64,000 nt of DNA from Marinifilum sp. D714 (GTDB lineage Bacteria > Bacteroidota > Bacteroidia > Bacteroidales > Marinifilaceae). This document shows positions 45,195-54,117 of this stretch, in pieces. The notes under the pieces are model-generated. The model saw nothing but the letters and a program-made list of their open reading frames with translations. It ran no database searches and had not been told where the DNA came from. A program made the translations under genes and the position numbers. Positions within the stretch are counted from its first letter, which is position 1. Every line of letters starts with the position of its first letter. The DNA lies in NCBI RefSeq assembly GCF_030851345.1, contig NZ_JALPNU010000003.1, forward strand, positions 347,562-411,561. Reading direction: 5' to 3'.

Positions 45195-46895
45195 TTAAAT
45201 CTTAGTATTCACTATATCAACAATTTCTTTTTCGTATGCTACTGCTTTGTCTACAATTGCTTGTCCTTTAGCGATGATGTCTTCAGCCCAAGCTTTATCT
45301 GTAAGGTCAGCAGCATTGATCTTCACATTCATGAATGCACCAATTACACCCGAACGAGCAGCCAATGCACCTACTCCAGCATCGGTAACCGAGTTAGGAT
45401 TTCCGATTTCAGCCATTGCTTTGCAAACATCCATACAACCTAAACAAAGTTCCATAGTTTGGAAAGGAACCATAGTTGCAAACTTGGTAGCCTCTTCCAT
45501 TGCTTCAGCACGAGCAGCTTTTTCTTCTTCGCTTCCTTTTGGCATACGAACCGCATCCATAATTTTGTTGAATGCATTTGTATCTTCATCAACCAACCAA
45601 GTTAGTTTGGTGTGGTATTCTTTTCCTTTTTCAGCCCAATCAGAGAACTCTTCCCAACGCTCATCCCATCCTGGTTTGTGAGCAGAAAGATTAGCAACCA
45701 TTGAACCAAGAGCAGCTCCCATAGCACCCATATAAGCAGAGATAGATCCTCCACCCGGAGCCATAGATTCTGAAGCTGTTTCTTCAACGAACTCAGTCAG
45801 GTTCATGTCAACCAATTTCTTCTGACCTTTCTTCGCTTCGTTCTCCAAGATGTACTCAATGATTTTCTTATCAGCATCGAATGGATACAATTCATCCAAT
45901 CCAAGAGATTTCACTGCAATCTTGATGATTTCACGATCGGCAATACCAGTAGAACGACCTTGCATGCGTAGGTAATGCTTACCAGCATCCAACATTGCTT
46001 TCAATGGTACAACTCCTACCAACTCAGAACCTGTTACGCGGATACCGCGAGCCTGAGCCTTAGCACATACCTCATCAAATGCTTCGTGAATTGATGTCAC
46101 AGAGATATCAGTCATGTTCATTGAGATCTGAGCCACTCCAAATTCTTCAATAAACCATCCGATTGCCTTGGTAGCTTTCAAAGTACCTGGAATCATAACT
46201 GGTTTACCGTTTTCATCTTTCACAATTTTACCTGTGATAGGATTTCCTTCACGCTTGGTACGACCACGCTCACGAACGTCGAATGCAATTGCATTAGCAC
46301 GACGAGTAGATGTAGTGTTCAAGTTGAAGTTATATGCAATTAGGAAGTTACGAGCACCAACAGCAGTAACACCTGATTTAGCTACTTCATCAGTAAATGC
46401 AGCTGGTCCAAAATCTGGCTTCCACTCTTCTGTTCCGATTCTTTCTTTTACAGCTTCGTACTCCCCTTCGCGACAAACAGCAAGGTTCTTACGATCTGCC
46501 TTACGAGCAGCATGCTCATAACAGTATACTGGTACGCCAGCTTCTTCACCAATACGCTGAGCCAATTTGTGTGCATACTCAACCGTTTCTTCCATTGTAA
46601 TGTTCGCTACAGGAACCAATGGACAAACATCGGTAGCACCAAAACGTGGATGAGCACCAGTGTGCTTGCTCATGTCAATTAATTCAGCCGCTTTTTTTAC
46701 AGCACGAAAAGCTGCTTCACAAACCTCATCAGGAGTTCCCACCATAGTAACAACTGTACGGTTAGTAGCTTTTCCCGGATCAACGTCAATTAGGCTAACG
46801 CCTTCTACAGATTCAATTTCGTTAGTGATCTGCTTAATGATATTCATGTCGTTCCCTTCAGAAAAATTAGGAACACATTCGATTAATTGCTTCAT
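45195..46895 (-). CDS. ftcD: Bifunctional glutamate formimidoyltransferase / formimidoyltetrahydrofolate cyclodeaminase
   Basis: 566 residues. The N-terminal ~330 residues (ECVPNFSEGND, MSKHTGAHPRFGATDVCPL) transfer the formimino group of formiminoglutamate to tetrahydrofolate; the C-terminal ~190 (MAPGGGSISAYMGAMGAALGSM, LVDEDTNAFNKI) are the cyclodeaminase that releases ammonia. In many Bacteroidota these are two proteins; here they are fused in the order of animal FTCD (about 541 residues). Terminates at 45143-45166. Divergent from the LysR gene. Confidence 0.94.
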   Translation of the reverse strand: MKQLIECVPNFSEGNDMNIIKQITNEIESVEGVSLIDVDPGKATNRTVVTMVGTPDEVCEAAFRAVKKAAELIDMSKHTGAHPRFGATDVCPLVPVANITMEETVEYAHKLAQRIGEEAGVPVYCYEHAARKADRKNLAVCREGEYEAVKERIGTEEWKPDFGPAAFTDEVAKSGVTAVGARNFLIAYNFNLNTTSTRRANAIAFDVRERGRTKREGNPITGKIVKDENGKPVMIPGTLKATKAIGWFIEEFGVAQISMNMTDISVTSIHEAFDEVCAKAQARGIRVTGSELVGVVPLKAMLDAGKHYLRMQGRSTGIADREIIKIAVKSLGLDELYPFDADKKIIEYILENEAKKGQKKLVDMNLTEFVEETASESMAPGGGSISAYMGAMGAALGSMVANLSAHKPGWDERWEEFSDWAEKGKEYHTKLTWLVDEDTNAFNKIMDAVRMPKGSEEEKAARAEAMEEATKFATMVPFQTMELCLGCMDVCKAMAEIGNPNSVTDAGVGALAARSGVIGAFMNVKINAADLTDKAWAEDIIAKGQAIVDKAVAYEKEIVDIVNTKI

Positions 46896-46993
46896 ATTGA
46901 TTTAGATCTAAATTTGTTGCTTAAATTTTCCCATTACATTACCCGAGTAATCGCAATAGGATTTCTAATTGTGTAAAGTTATCACTAAGTTTG

Positions 46994-47042
46994 ATACCTA
47001 ACAATACTATTTTATTTAGGGATTCATAACTATGAGTTATCA
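46994..47042. promoter_or_regulatory. Shared operator-like block, copy in ftcD-lysR gap
   Basis: ATACCTAACAATACTA (46994-47009), then ATAAC-N5-GTTAT (47026-47040), same spacing as at hutH. The dyad spans the LysR ATG (47032), so the regulator may control its own translation or transcription. 36 of 49 positions agree with the hutH copy by eye. Confidence 0.6.
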
Positions 47043-47925
47043 AACGGAATTTAGACATTTCAGGTATTTTTTAGCACTGGCCGAGGACTTGCATTTCAGA
47101 AAAGCTTCGGAACGATTATTCATCTCTCAACCCGGTTTGAGTCGACAGATCAAACAAATGGAGGAAGCATTGGGGGTTAATCTGTTTGAAAGACACAATA
47201 GAAAAGTGAAGTTGACCAAAGCTGGCGAATACATGCAAAGAGAGTTAATCAACAACTTTCAACGCCTGGATGATATCATTTCGCATGCCAAATTACTGAA
47301 CGATGGTATGGATGGCCATTTAAAGCTGGGCTATGTAGGTTCGGCCATGCAAAGGGTAATTCCTGATTTATTACTAAAGTTCAAGGAGGAACATCCAAAT
47401 GTATTGTTCGACATCAACGAAATGGACAACAACAAGCAAATTAAAGCTTTGCTGAAACAAGAAATTGACGTTGGTTTTGTAAGAATGGAACGTGTGCCGA
47501 GAGGTCTGAATATCCTTCCTCTTTTCGAGGATACTTTTTCACTGGTTTTACCTGCTGATCACAAGGTGGATGCCAGCAACTTTAAAAGTTTATCACAATT
47601 TAAAGATGAACCTTTCATTCTGTTTGATTCTTCCTATAGCCAATCCTATTACGAAAAGGTAATGCAGATTTTCGATGATGCCGGCTTTGCTCCAATCATC
47701 TCACACAATACGGTAAATGCAAGTTCCATTTTCAGATTAATTGAAAACAAGTTTGGGGTATCCATTGTTCCAACCTCTTTAAAACTGGGTTACGATATGA
47801 ATATAAAGTTCATTGAACTGAATGAAATTCCTCAGCGCACCACCTTAAAGTTGGTATGGAACTCGGTAAATACCAATCCTTTATTGGAGAATTTTTTGGA
47901 TATTGCTGAAAAGGTTGATTTTTAG
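47032..47925 (+). CDS. LysR-family regulator, candidate regulator of histidine degradation
   Basis: 297 residues. N-terminal HTH: FRYFLALAEDLHFRKASERL, FISQPGLSRQIKQMEEALGV. The effector domain (HLKLGYVGSAMQRVIPDLLL) follows. Divergent from ftcD with a 136-base gap holding the operator-like block that is shared with hutH. This is why a role as hut regulator is proposed; classical HutC is a different (GntR) family, so this would be an alternative regulator. Confidence 0.85.
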   Translation: MSYQTEFRHFRYFLALAEDLHFRKASERLFISQPGLSRQIKQMEEALGVNLFERHNRKVKLTKAGEYMQRELINNFQRLDDIISHAKLLNDGMDGHLKLGYVGSAMQRVIPDLLLKFKEEHPNVLFDINEMDNNKQIKALLKQEIDVGFVRMERVPRGLNILPLFEDTFSLVLPADHKVDASNFKSLSQFKDEPFILFDSSYSQSYYEKVMQIFDDAGFAPIISHNTVNASSIFRLIENKFGVSIVPTSLKLGYDMNIKFIELNEIPQRTTLKLVWNSVNTNPLLENFLDIAEKVDF

Positions 47926-47978
47926 TAGTAACAAAGAATTTCACAAATGATCTATATTTAAATGGCATTGTTTTCCTT

Positions 47979-47995
47979 GCTGGTTCGAGCTTGTA
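47979..47995. repeat. Left part of palindromic repeat B split by the IS element
   Basis: CTTGCTGGTTCGAGCTTGTA-like sequence; it matches the left end of the copies at 50683 and 51466. The IS has cut it, and the right part continues at 49628. Confidence 0.55.
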
Positions 47996-48220
47996 CCTAA
48001 AATCCGCAGGTATCTAATGTAACAGTAATTTTTCGAATTCTATTATCATAAATAATGCTCAAGATCGGATAAAAGTAAAACAAAAACTCATTTTCGGGAT
48101 GCAACGGAGTGAAATTTCTGTTGTGTGCTGATAATGAGAGAAAGGTATCTCATTCGTTACTCTATAAGAGTATCCGTTCTTGGGCATTGACAAAAGAAAT
48201 TAAATAGCAGACAGTCCGTA

Positions 48221-49525
48221 CTAAGTCTTGAATGCTATTTTCCCATATATTTTTAATTGTTTATACCGTGCATGTTTGATCCACTTTGCAGGTATACAAA
48301 TGAATCGAAATATGAATTTCTTGATTCTATAATTCGATTTCAGATTCTGATAAAGAGATGAGAATTTTTGAATAATGTAGTCATACAGATTTCTACACAT
48401 TGCAGTAAGGATTAGAAAAACTGTGTTTTGTTCAAGTTTAGAAAATGGTAAATGTTTCCATCCAAAATCATTCTTTAATACATCAAATTCTCTTTCTATA
48501 GTACCTCTTTGATTGTATAAGAATACTATTTCATCATCAGTTTTTTCAAAATCAGAAGTCATTATACAACTATAAACACAAGCTTCATTGGTGAAAATAT
48601 TGATTTGCCCGTCATTGTTATTTTCTTTGGTAACAATAATTCTATATTCTCTAAGTAAATCTTTTTTCTTTTGGTTTTGTGCTGCTCTTTTGAAAGGAGT
48701 AAATTTAGAGGATCCCCTGTGCAAAGTTCTTCCGTCTTTTGCAGTAATTTCAACCCAATTGTCTATTTTATTAATTACGTGATAAATACTTGGCCGCATT
48801 TTTACACGCATATAAACTTTGTTGACGTGACGATTAACAACATTTAAAATGTCAAATTTATAAGAGCCACTATCTGCTCGAAATGCATCAATCGAAATGC
48901 CTTCTTGTTTTAAGTTTTCAAACATTGTTTCCAAAGTGTTTTCTTGTAAAGCATAGGCTACGCTGTTACCATTTCTGTTTTGAATCCCTACAATGTCACT
49001 ACCAATTATTCCAACACCTGGACAATAACCATATTCTTTTAGATAGGTATTTCTTGCATCAGCTTTATTGGTAAAGATGATCGTGTTATCATAGTCAAGT
49101 ATTAAATCTCTTCTTGTATATTTTTCTGGATTTATTCTCTTTAGTATTTTAATGTTCAATAAATTCAGTGCAGTGTTTTCGCTAAATTCATTAATGGCTT
49201 TGCCTCTTGGAGTTTTACACAAATATTTTGGTTTTGAAAGTTCTTTAAATCTGGAAAGTACTCTGTCTGGACTTGGAGCTTTTACATATGGACTATCTCT
49301 TAGGAAACCTCTGAAATTTTCTCCAAGATCTTCGATGCAGCTTCCTCCACAAAAATAAACAGACCAGAAGGAAAAGATCAGGTCTTTCCAAGAGTAATGA
49401 CTATTAGAAGCTAACTTGGGTAGATTACTGGTTAATAACTGATCGATTCTAAGCTTTTCAAATTCTTCCAGTATAAAATTTAAACCACCAAAAGGTGATA
49501 AATGAGAACTTTGTTGTATTTTCAT
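48221..49525 (-). CDS. IS1380-family transposase
   Basis: About 434 residues from MKIQQSS at 49525 (the frame opens 13 codons earlier, at 49564). DDE-type: RDLILDYDNTIIF near residue 150, FRADSGSYKFDIL near 220, and the YNQRGTIEREFDVLKNDF motif with the catalytic Glu. The tail is rich in Lys and Phe as usual for this family. No stop or frameshift, so it may be active. Confidence 0.93.
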   Translation of the reverse strand: MKIQQSSHLSPFGGLNFILEEFEKLRIDQLLTSNLPKLASNSHYSWKDLIFSFWSVYFCGGSCIEDLGENFRGFLRDSPYVKAPSPDRVLSRFKELSKPKYLCKTPRGKAINEFSENTALNLLNIKILKRINPEKYTRRDLILDYDNTIIFTNKADARNTYLKEYGYCPGVGIIGSDIVGIQNRNGNSVAYALQENTLETMFENLKQEGISIDAFRADSGSYKFDILNVVNRHVNKVYMRVKMRPSIYHVINKIDNWVEITAKDGRTLHRGSSKFTPFKRAAQNQKKKDLLREYRIIVTKENNNDGQINIFTNEACVYSCIMTSDFEKTDDEIVFLYNQRGTIEREFDVLKNDFGWKHLPFSKLEQNTVFLILTAMCRNLYDYIIQKFSSLYQNLKSNYRIKKFIFRFICIPAKWIKHARYKQLKIYGKIAFKT

Positions 49526-49562
49526 AGTGCGAGGTTTTATCACCAATTTAGGTGAAAAAATC

Positions 49563-49601
49563 AAAGTTGTAAAGCTTTGAAATATTAAGCTTTACAACTT
49601 T
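49563..49601. other. Large hairpin inside the right end of the IS
   Basis: Fifteen-base perfect stem AAAGTTGTAAAGCTT / AAGCTTTACAACTTT with a nine-base loop, next to the transposase start. Confidence 0.75.
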
Positions 49602-49627
49602 TTACACTTTTACTTGCGGATTTTAGG

Positions 49628-49710
49628 TTGTAGCTCGGACCTCTTCCAATGGACAGATAAGCATTTTGCTATTAATAGAACGAGCATATACCTCTCGCCA
49701 TTAGGGATGT
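49628..49710. repeat. Right part of palindromic repeat B split by the IS
   Basis: TTGTAGCTCGGACCTCTTCC..., a diverged continuation of the repeat seen intact at 50683-50778 and 51466-51562. Confidence 0.5.
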
Positions 49711-49715
49711 TGTAG

Positions 49716-50528
49716 CTAGTTTGTTTTGTTGTAAGATATTTTCCTTCTTACAATAGATCTTTTTCTCTTTTGTTTGCCATCTAAAATTATCCATCTCCTT
49801 TTAATCCAATTACCTTCGTTATCATATTCATACTCCAAACTATGAAGAACGTTTGTGCCTGATCTTGACCTCGGCCATTTCAACAATACTAAATCTCCGT
49901 ATTCATTTAATTGGTTTGCTGATTTGTCCAAATTTAATGACTCTGTTTTTTCCAATTTTACTGTGCCACTAGAATCAAAGACCTTGTAAATAAATGTTTT
50001 TTCCGCATCATTATATTCGGCTGTTTCATATGATTTAATTCTATCAGAAGCGTCAAATATGGTCAACCTTACAAGTTTGCTATCTGAGTCATATTCATAT
50101 TGAGCATAGTCAATTAATTGTAAATCTTCACTATAATTCTTTTCATATATTAGCAAATCAGATTCATACTCATATTCAATAACCTTAGATTGCCATCCAA
50201 CCAGAGGTCTTTTAGATGCAAGTGACTTTCGTAGAACTTTTCCTGATTTATCGAACTCATATTCAAAACTAGATCTAAGCTCTCCATCTTTATGAAGTTG
50301 CCCTACAATCTTAAAGGAGTCAACAAAGTTATAAATCCACTTTTCTTTATAAGTTGCTCCTGATGCATAATATCCAGTTTTGTTTGCTACAATTTGCTTA
50401 ACATTATTTGATTTAAACACATATAAATCTTCTAAGTCATATATGTTCATCCAAAAGGATGGAATTGACTGACTGGAACTTGTTTTATATACTGAAAATA
50501 GAATAAGTAAAAGAATTAATTTCTTCAT
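49716..50528 (-). CDS. Exported protein with YD/RHS-like repeats
   Basis: 270 residues: signal peptide (ending TSSSQS), then repeats such as EYEFDKSGKVLRKSLA, IEYEYESDLLIYEKNY, AQYEYDSDSKLVRLTIFD and SLEYEYDNEGNWIKRRW. The 'YxYDxxGxxxx' form is that of RHS/YD repeats, here a short beta-rich protein without a toxin tail. Probably a surface or periplasmic binding protein. Confidence 0.7.
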   Translation of the reverse strand: MKKLILLLILFSVYKTSSSQSIPSFWMNIYDLEDLYVFKSNNVKQIVANKTGYYASGATYKEKWIYNFVDSFKIVGQLHKDGELRSSFEYEFDKSGKVLRKSLASKRPLVGWQSKVIEYEYESDLLIYEKNYSEDLQLIDYAQYEYDSDSKLVRLTIFDASDRIKSYETAEYNDAEKTFIYKVFDSSGTVKLEKTESLNLDKSANQLNEYGDLVLLKWPRSRSGTNVLHSLEYEYDNEGNWIKRRWIILDGKQKRKRSIVRRKISYNKTN

Positions 50529-50682
50529 TATATTATAATTTAAGCGATTATGAGATGAAAATTAGCTACAACGGCCTTACTTAAGTTTTAGGACAATTTT
50601 CAACCACCACCTTATCTACCGACCAATGTGAGATCACGATACGATGTGAGTTACCCACTTGTGTTTATTTTGTTACATTATC

Positions 50683-50778
50683 CCTTGCTGGGTCGAGCTT
50701 GTAGCTCGGATCTCTGCCATTGGGCAGTTAAGCAGTCTGCTACGCAGAACACGAGCTACAAGCCCGCGCTATCTGGGG
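50683..50778. repeat. Palindromic dispersed repeat B, intact copy
   Basis: About 96 bases. Outer arms GAGCTTGTAGCTCGG and ACGAGCTACAAGC are inverted, with CCATTGGGCAG and AAGCAGTCTGCTACGCAG in the core. Strongly structured; could fold into one long hairpin. Confidence 0.75.
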
Positions 50779-50788
50779 TTGTATGCTG

Positions 50789-51370
50789 TTATTTTATCCA
50801 ATTATCATTCATCTGTTTGTCCTGATCTTTTTTTATCCACTTCATTTCAGATATGTCCAAAACATTTTTCGCAATTTCAAAAGCACATTCTTTGTCGTCA
50901 ATCTCTACTAAAATACCATTAAAAGGTATTAATTGATTTATAGAAAATTCCTCAAAATTAGTAGTTGGATAAGTTTCAGGATTTAGATTAACTTTTCCTT
51001 TAATTTCAACATTAAATTCGTTCTTGGTTTGTTTTGTAAATTTCAAACTTGCTTCGAAATAATGAGCATCAAATATGTAGAAATCTCCTTTCCAATTCTC
51101 TGTTTTACTATTATATGCAGTTGTTTTATCCCAAATAAAGAACTTGTCATATTCAAAATCTGTGGATGGTTCAAGCTCTATAAAACTGAATTTAGGAGAA
51201 ACGGAATGTTTGTCCACTTGCCCTTGTTTTGCATATACATCAATTGCCCAGCAGAACTTTTTTTCTTTATTTATGATTCCTACTAATCCACTTGTTTCAA
51301 TTTCGAATTTGTTACCTTTTACAATAAAACTAGGAGTGGTATTTTTGCTTTTAAATATTCTATTTAGCAT
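50789..51370 (-). CDS. Hypothetical protein
   Basis: 193 residues, no clear signal peptide, beta-rich (FIVKGNKFEIETSGLVGIINK, DTSKPTDFEYDKFFIW region). Bracketed by two copies of palindromic repeat B. No family recognised. Confidence 0.55.
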   Translation of the reverse strand: MLNRIFKSKNTTPSFIVKGNKFEIETSGLVGIINKEKKFCWAIDVYAKQGQVDKHSVSPKFSFIELEPSTDFEYDKFFIWDKTTAYNSKTENWKGDFYIFDAHYFEASLKFTKQTKNEFNVEIKGKVNLNPETYPTTNFEEFSINQLIPFNGILVEIDDKECAFEIAKNVLDISEMKWIKKDQDKQMNDNWIK

Positions 51371-51465
51371 TTGAACAGTTGGTTATTAAATTGCAAACTA
51401 CTTATATATAAACACAATCAATTGCGTTTATTTCTCCATTATTCATTCAATGTTTTGTGTTTATA

Positions 51466-51562
51466 CTCCTGCTAATTCGAGCTTGCAGCTGGGACTCTGC
51501 CATTGGGCAGTTAAGCAGTCTGCTACGCAGAACACGAGCTACAAGTTCGCGATATCAGGAGT
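51466..51562. repeat. Palindromic dispersed repeat B, intact copy
   Basis: Outer ends ACTCCTG and CAGGAGT are inverted; core TCTGCCATTGGGCAG and AAGCAGTCTGCTACGCAG match the 50.7-kb copy almost base for base. Confidence 0.75.
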
Positions 51563-51567
51563 GGATT

Positions 51568-51714
51568 TTAAAGAAATATTTTATCCCCAAAAATTATAAT
51601 TATTGCAATAAGAATAAAAAATCCCATTACAAAATAGCATCCAAACTTTGTTGCTTGTGGTGAACGAGGTCGAAAATCAGTGATATCACATTTCTTAAAT
51701 GTTCCGGATGGCAT
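51568..51714 (-). CDS. Small single-pass membrane protein (48 aa)
   Basis: 48 residues: a polar N terminus (MPSGTFKKCDITDFRPRS), one long hydrophobic helix (about 25-42, GCYFVMGFFILIAIIIIF) and a short charged end (GDKIFL). It starts four bases after the stop of the lipoprotein gene at 51719-52252, so it is very likely co-transcribed. No family recognised. Too short for most gene callers; supported by spacing and the clean helix. Confidence 0.55.
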   Translation of the reverse strand: MPSGTFKKCDITDFRPRSPQATKFGCYFVMGFFILIAIIIIFGDKIFL

Positions 51715-51718
51715 AATC

Positions 51719-52252
51719 TTATCCTTCAATTACTTCAATCTCATCTGCTATAATGGTAACTACAGTAATATAGTCATTACCTGATTTTTGCATCTTATCC
51801 CTTAGTTTCTTCACATCAACAGCCGATAAACTATCCGAAACTCCTGTTTCCTGTTTGCGCTTTACCCATTCCTTATCGATACAAGGTGTATGATCGATAT
51901 GACACAAAAGGGTTTTCTCGCGATCTGCTTTGTCAACAAATGATCTTTCCACTCGCCTGGTCTCTACTCTGCCAACAATCTTTAGCTTTTTGTGATTGAG
52001 CTTGGCACTAAAATGTAGTAACAAACTAGAAGGAATCACTTTTACCACCGAACCATCCTCCGATTTCAATTTTAGCTTCTTTTTCCCGGCTCCACAAAAA
52101 TGAACAGCCATGCCTTCGGTCTCTATCCTCTTCCCTTCGAATTGTTCTGCTCCATTTACCAATTTGTCGATGCTTAGTTTTTTCGCCTTCTCTTGCTTAC
52201 AGGCAAACATTGCGATAAATAGTACTGGTACTAACAATATGCACTTCTTCAT
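51719..52252 (-). CDS. Lipoprotein with possible OB-fold
   Basis: 177 residues from MKKCILLVPVLFIAMFAC at 52252; a start nine codons earlier is possible. Lipobox FIAMFAC. The body (GKRIETEGMAVHFCGAGKKK, VKVIPSSLLLHFSAKLNHKKLKIVGRVETRR) is like OB-fold lipoproteins of the tRNA_anti-like group. Its start lies one base after the stop of the peptidase-like gene, indicating coupling. Confidence 0.65.
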   Translation of the reverse strand: MKKCILLVPVLFIAMFACKQEKAKKLSIDKLVNGAEQFEGKRIETEGMAVHFCGAGKKKLKLKSEDGSVVKVIPSSLLLHFSAKLNHKKLKIVGRVETRRVERSFVDKADREKTLLCHIDHTPCIDKEWVKRKQETGVSDSLSAVDVKKLRDKMQKSGNDYITVVTIIADEIEVIEG

Positions 52253-52253
52253 A

Positions 52254-53078
52254 TTAGTTTTGTTTAAAATTTTCAACATAGGAAACAGGGATAGAAGAGA
52301 TATTTTCCCGTATGTGTGTTCTGTATTTCACCAATTCAGGAAACTGGTAGAAAAATTTAATCTTTTGATATTTGCCTCCACTTCTCATTGGCTTATCCGA
52401 TAGAACAAAAAATGTCCACGACTCAGCAATGTCTTCCTCCGGACTCTCAGCAGCATAGTCTGTTACAAACTCCTGGGCATGATCGAGATAAAAATCATAC
52501 AAGCGATCTACCAACTTTTTCTTGTTCTTTTTCTTATTGATTCTATCCCATTCCTTTAACAAATTTGGCTTCCAAAACGCTTCAACAAATCGGTTTAAAT
52601 AGCTCCCTTTAATGGCATATCCCTCGGTAGTTAAATATCCTCGGTCTGGATCTTCCGTTTCATCATCTGTCAATTCTATCTGTGAGGTATTTAAAGTGAG
52701 CAAATGACCAAATTCATGAATCAGCGTATGCGTGTAATCCAATATTTGAATGGAATCTCGGGTAAAAATATTCATGTCTGCAGTGTCCAAATCGATTTGC
52801 CAAAACTCGACAGTTTCATCCAATTGATTCATTCCTCCCATGTCCTCACTTTTGCCATCGGAAAACAACCTCAAGGATAGCACATATTTATTTAACAGAT
52901 CATTGGGCAAAATAGAATGTATGCATTCCCAATACTGAACTCCCAACTGATCATTTTCGGATTTGTTGGTTTCAATCTTTCCATTTTTCACATTCCAAAC
53001 CCCTACTTGTTGTTGGGCATTTGTCAGTTGCAAAACAAAAAGGAATGTAGGAATCAGCAATAGGCCTTTTTTCATCAT
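52254..53078 (-). CDS. Exported zinc-metalloprotease-like protein (HEFGH)
   Basis: 274 residues: signal peptide (ending LQLTNAQ), then a basic/charged body with HEFGHLLTLNTSQIEL near residue 120, an intact HExxH with a Gly insertion typical of gluzincin/metzincin-like motifs. Another acidic residue further on could be the third ligand. Translation is coupled to the OB-like lipoprotein. Function unknown. Confidence 0.7.
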   Translation of the reverse strand: MMKKGLLLIPTFLFVLQLTNAQQQVGVWNVKNGKIETNKSENDQLGVQYWECIHSILPNDLLNKYVLSLRLFSDGKSEDMGGMNQLDETVEFWQIDLDTADMNIFTRDSIQILDYTHTLIHEFGHLLTLNTSQIELTDDETEDPDRGYLTTEGYAIKGSYLNRFVEAFWKPNLLKEWDRINKKKNKKKLVDRLYDFYLDHAQEFVTDYAAESPEEDIAESWTFFVLSDKPMRSGGKYQKIKFFYQFPELVKYRTHIRENISSIPVSYVENFKQN

Positions 53079-53094
53079 AAACGAAGTGCTGTAT

Positions 53095-53673
53095 TTATAG
53101 GCTTTGGGTATATCTTCTGTATTTTGATACGATTTTGGTTCTAATCCATCCTTTTTTGGTATAAAGATTTCGAAGGGTAATAACTTTTATCTGTTCATTA
53201 CCCTCAACCATTACCGATTCAAAGCTCAACAAGGTATTCACCGAATTTTTATCAGGATCTTCAAGAAGATGAATTTCAGTATGATCTGCATTAAAAACAA
53301 ATAAACCAAGATTAAAATAAGTATCATATCCCAATGCATATGCTGAATACTCCTTGTTGGGATCAAAAGCCTCATCCCTGGAAACTTGTGAAGAAACCAT
53401 AGGCCATTTTTCTTCGAAAAGATGATATTCATATTCAGGATCAAGAATTTTGATCATGATAGCAGCTTCAGAAAGCTGAGTATTTTCCTTAAAAAGGTCT
53501 GTGGAGTTCACTCCATCCATATTCATATCCACAGGGATTTCTGATTCAGCAGATATCAATTCATATTTACCCTGAAACTGTGCCTTTAAGCTTTCTGAAT
53601 CCTCAATAGCATCATCCTTGCTGCAAGAAGCAAAAATAAGCACACAAAGTGCAATAAGTAGTTCTTTTCTCAT
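53095..53673 (-). CDS. Lipoprotein, hypothetical
   Basis: 192 residues with a lipoprotein signal (LIALCVLIFASC). The body is acidic with DMNMDGVNSTDLFKENTQ, a Ca-binding-like 'DMNxDGV' loop, but only one copy. Stop lies 16 bases before the metalloprotease-like gene. Domain not recognised. Confidence 0.6.
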   Translation of the reverse strand: MRKELLIALCVLIFASCSKDDAIEDSESLKAQFQGKYELISAESEIPVDMNMDGVNSTDLFKENTQLSEAAIMIKILDPEYEYHLFEEKWPMVSSQVSRDEAFDPNKEYSAYALGYDTYFNLGLFVFNADHTEIHLLEDPDKNSVNTLLSFESVMVEGNEQIKVITLRNLYTKKGWIRTKIVSKYRRYTQSL

Positions 53674-54026
53674 TATTAAGTAATCGTTAATATTATCAAT
53701 TCAGGTATACCTGATATTATTCAATCTTTTCTTCTAATCGCGTATTTAAATAGACATTTTTATCAGATAATGTTTTACTAATCAATTTAGCCTCTTTACG
53801 ATATTTCTCCATTCACATTGTTTCAGTAAAGTGGAGGCTTCAGAAGGCTTATGATTCTATCGACCAACAGTTGTTCACGATCGAATCGAAAACATACACA
53901 GCTTATATATGTTTTGTAAAACCAATCAAATTTATAAACAATAATTTAAACCGAAACATTTTACAGTAATAATATTTAAGAGAATTACCACTCATCACCT
54001 ATCTTGTTGTAAATGGTAAGCGCATA
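53674..54026. other. Intergenic, no gene seen
   Basis: About 350 bases between genes on the same strand; A/T-rich with no convincing reading frame. Confidence 0.3.
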
Positions 54027-54072
54027 TAAAAAAAGCTTTAAAACCTAGGATTTTTCCCAAGCCTTAAAGCTT
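54027..54072 (-). terminator. Terminator of the lipoprotein gene at 54118
   Basis: On the minus strand AAGCTTTAA ... TTTTAAAGCTT folds with the inner CTTGGG/CCTAGG region and is followed by TTTTTT. Confidence 0.65.
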
Positions 54073-54117
54073 CAATCAATATCTTTTAACTGGTAATTAC
54101 CAGCCTAACAGCTATTG

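Larger units (their letters stand above)
47996..49627 (-). mobile_element. Complete IS1380-family insertion sequence
   Basis: 1632 bases. Inverted ends: left CCTAAAATCCGCAGGTA (47996) and right CCTAAAATCCGCAAGTA (complement, ending 49627), one mismatch in 17. TTGTA occurs on both sides (47991-47995 and 49628-49632), a probable 5-base target duplication. A single transposase gene fills the inside. A large hairpin (49563-49601) lies just inside the right end, a frequent guard against transcription entering from outside. The element looks intact. Confidence 0.92.
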
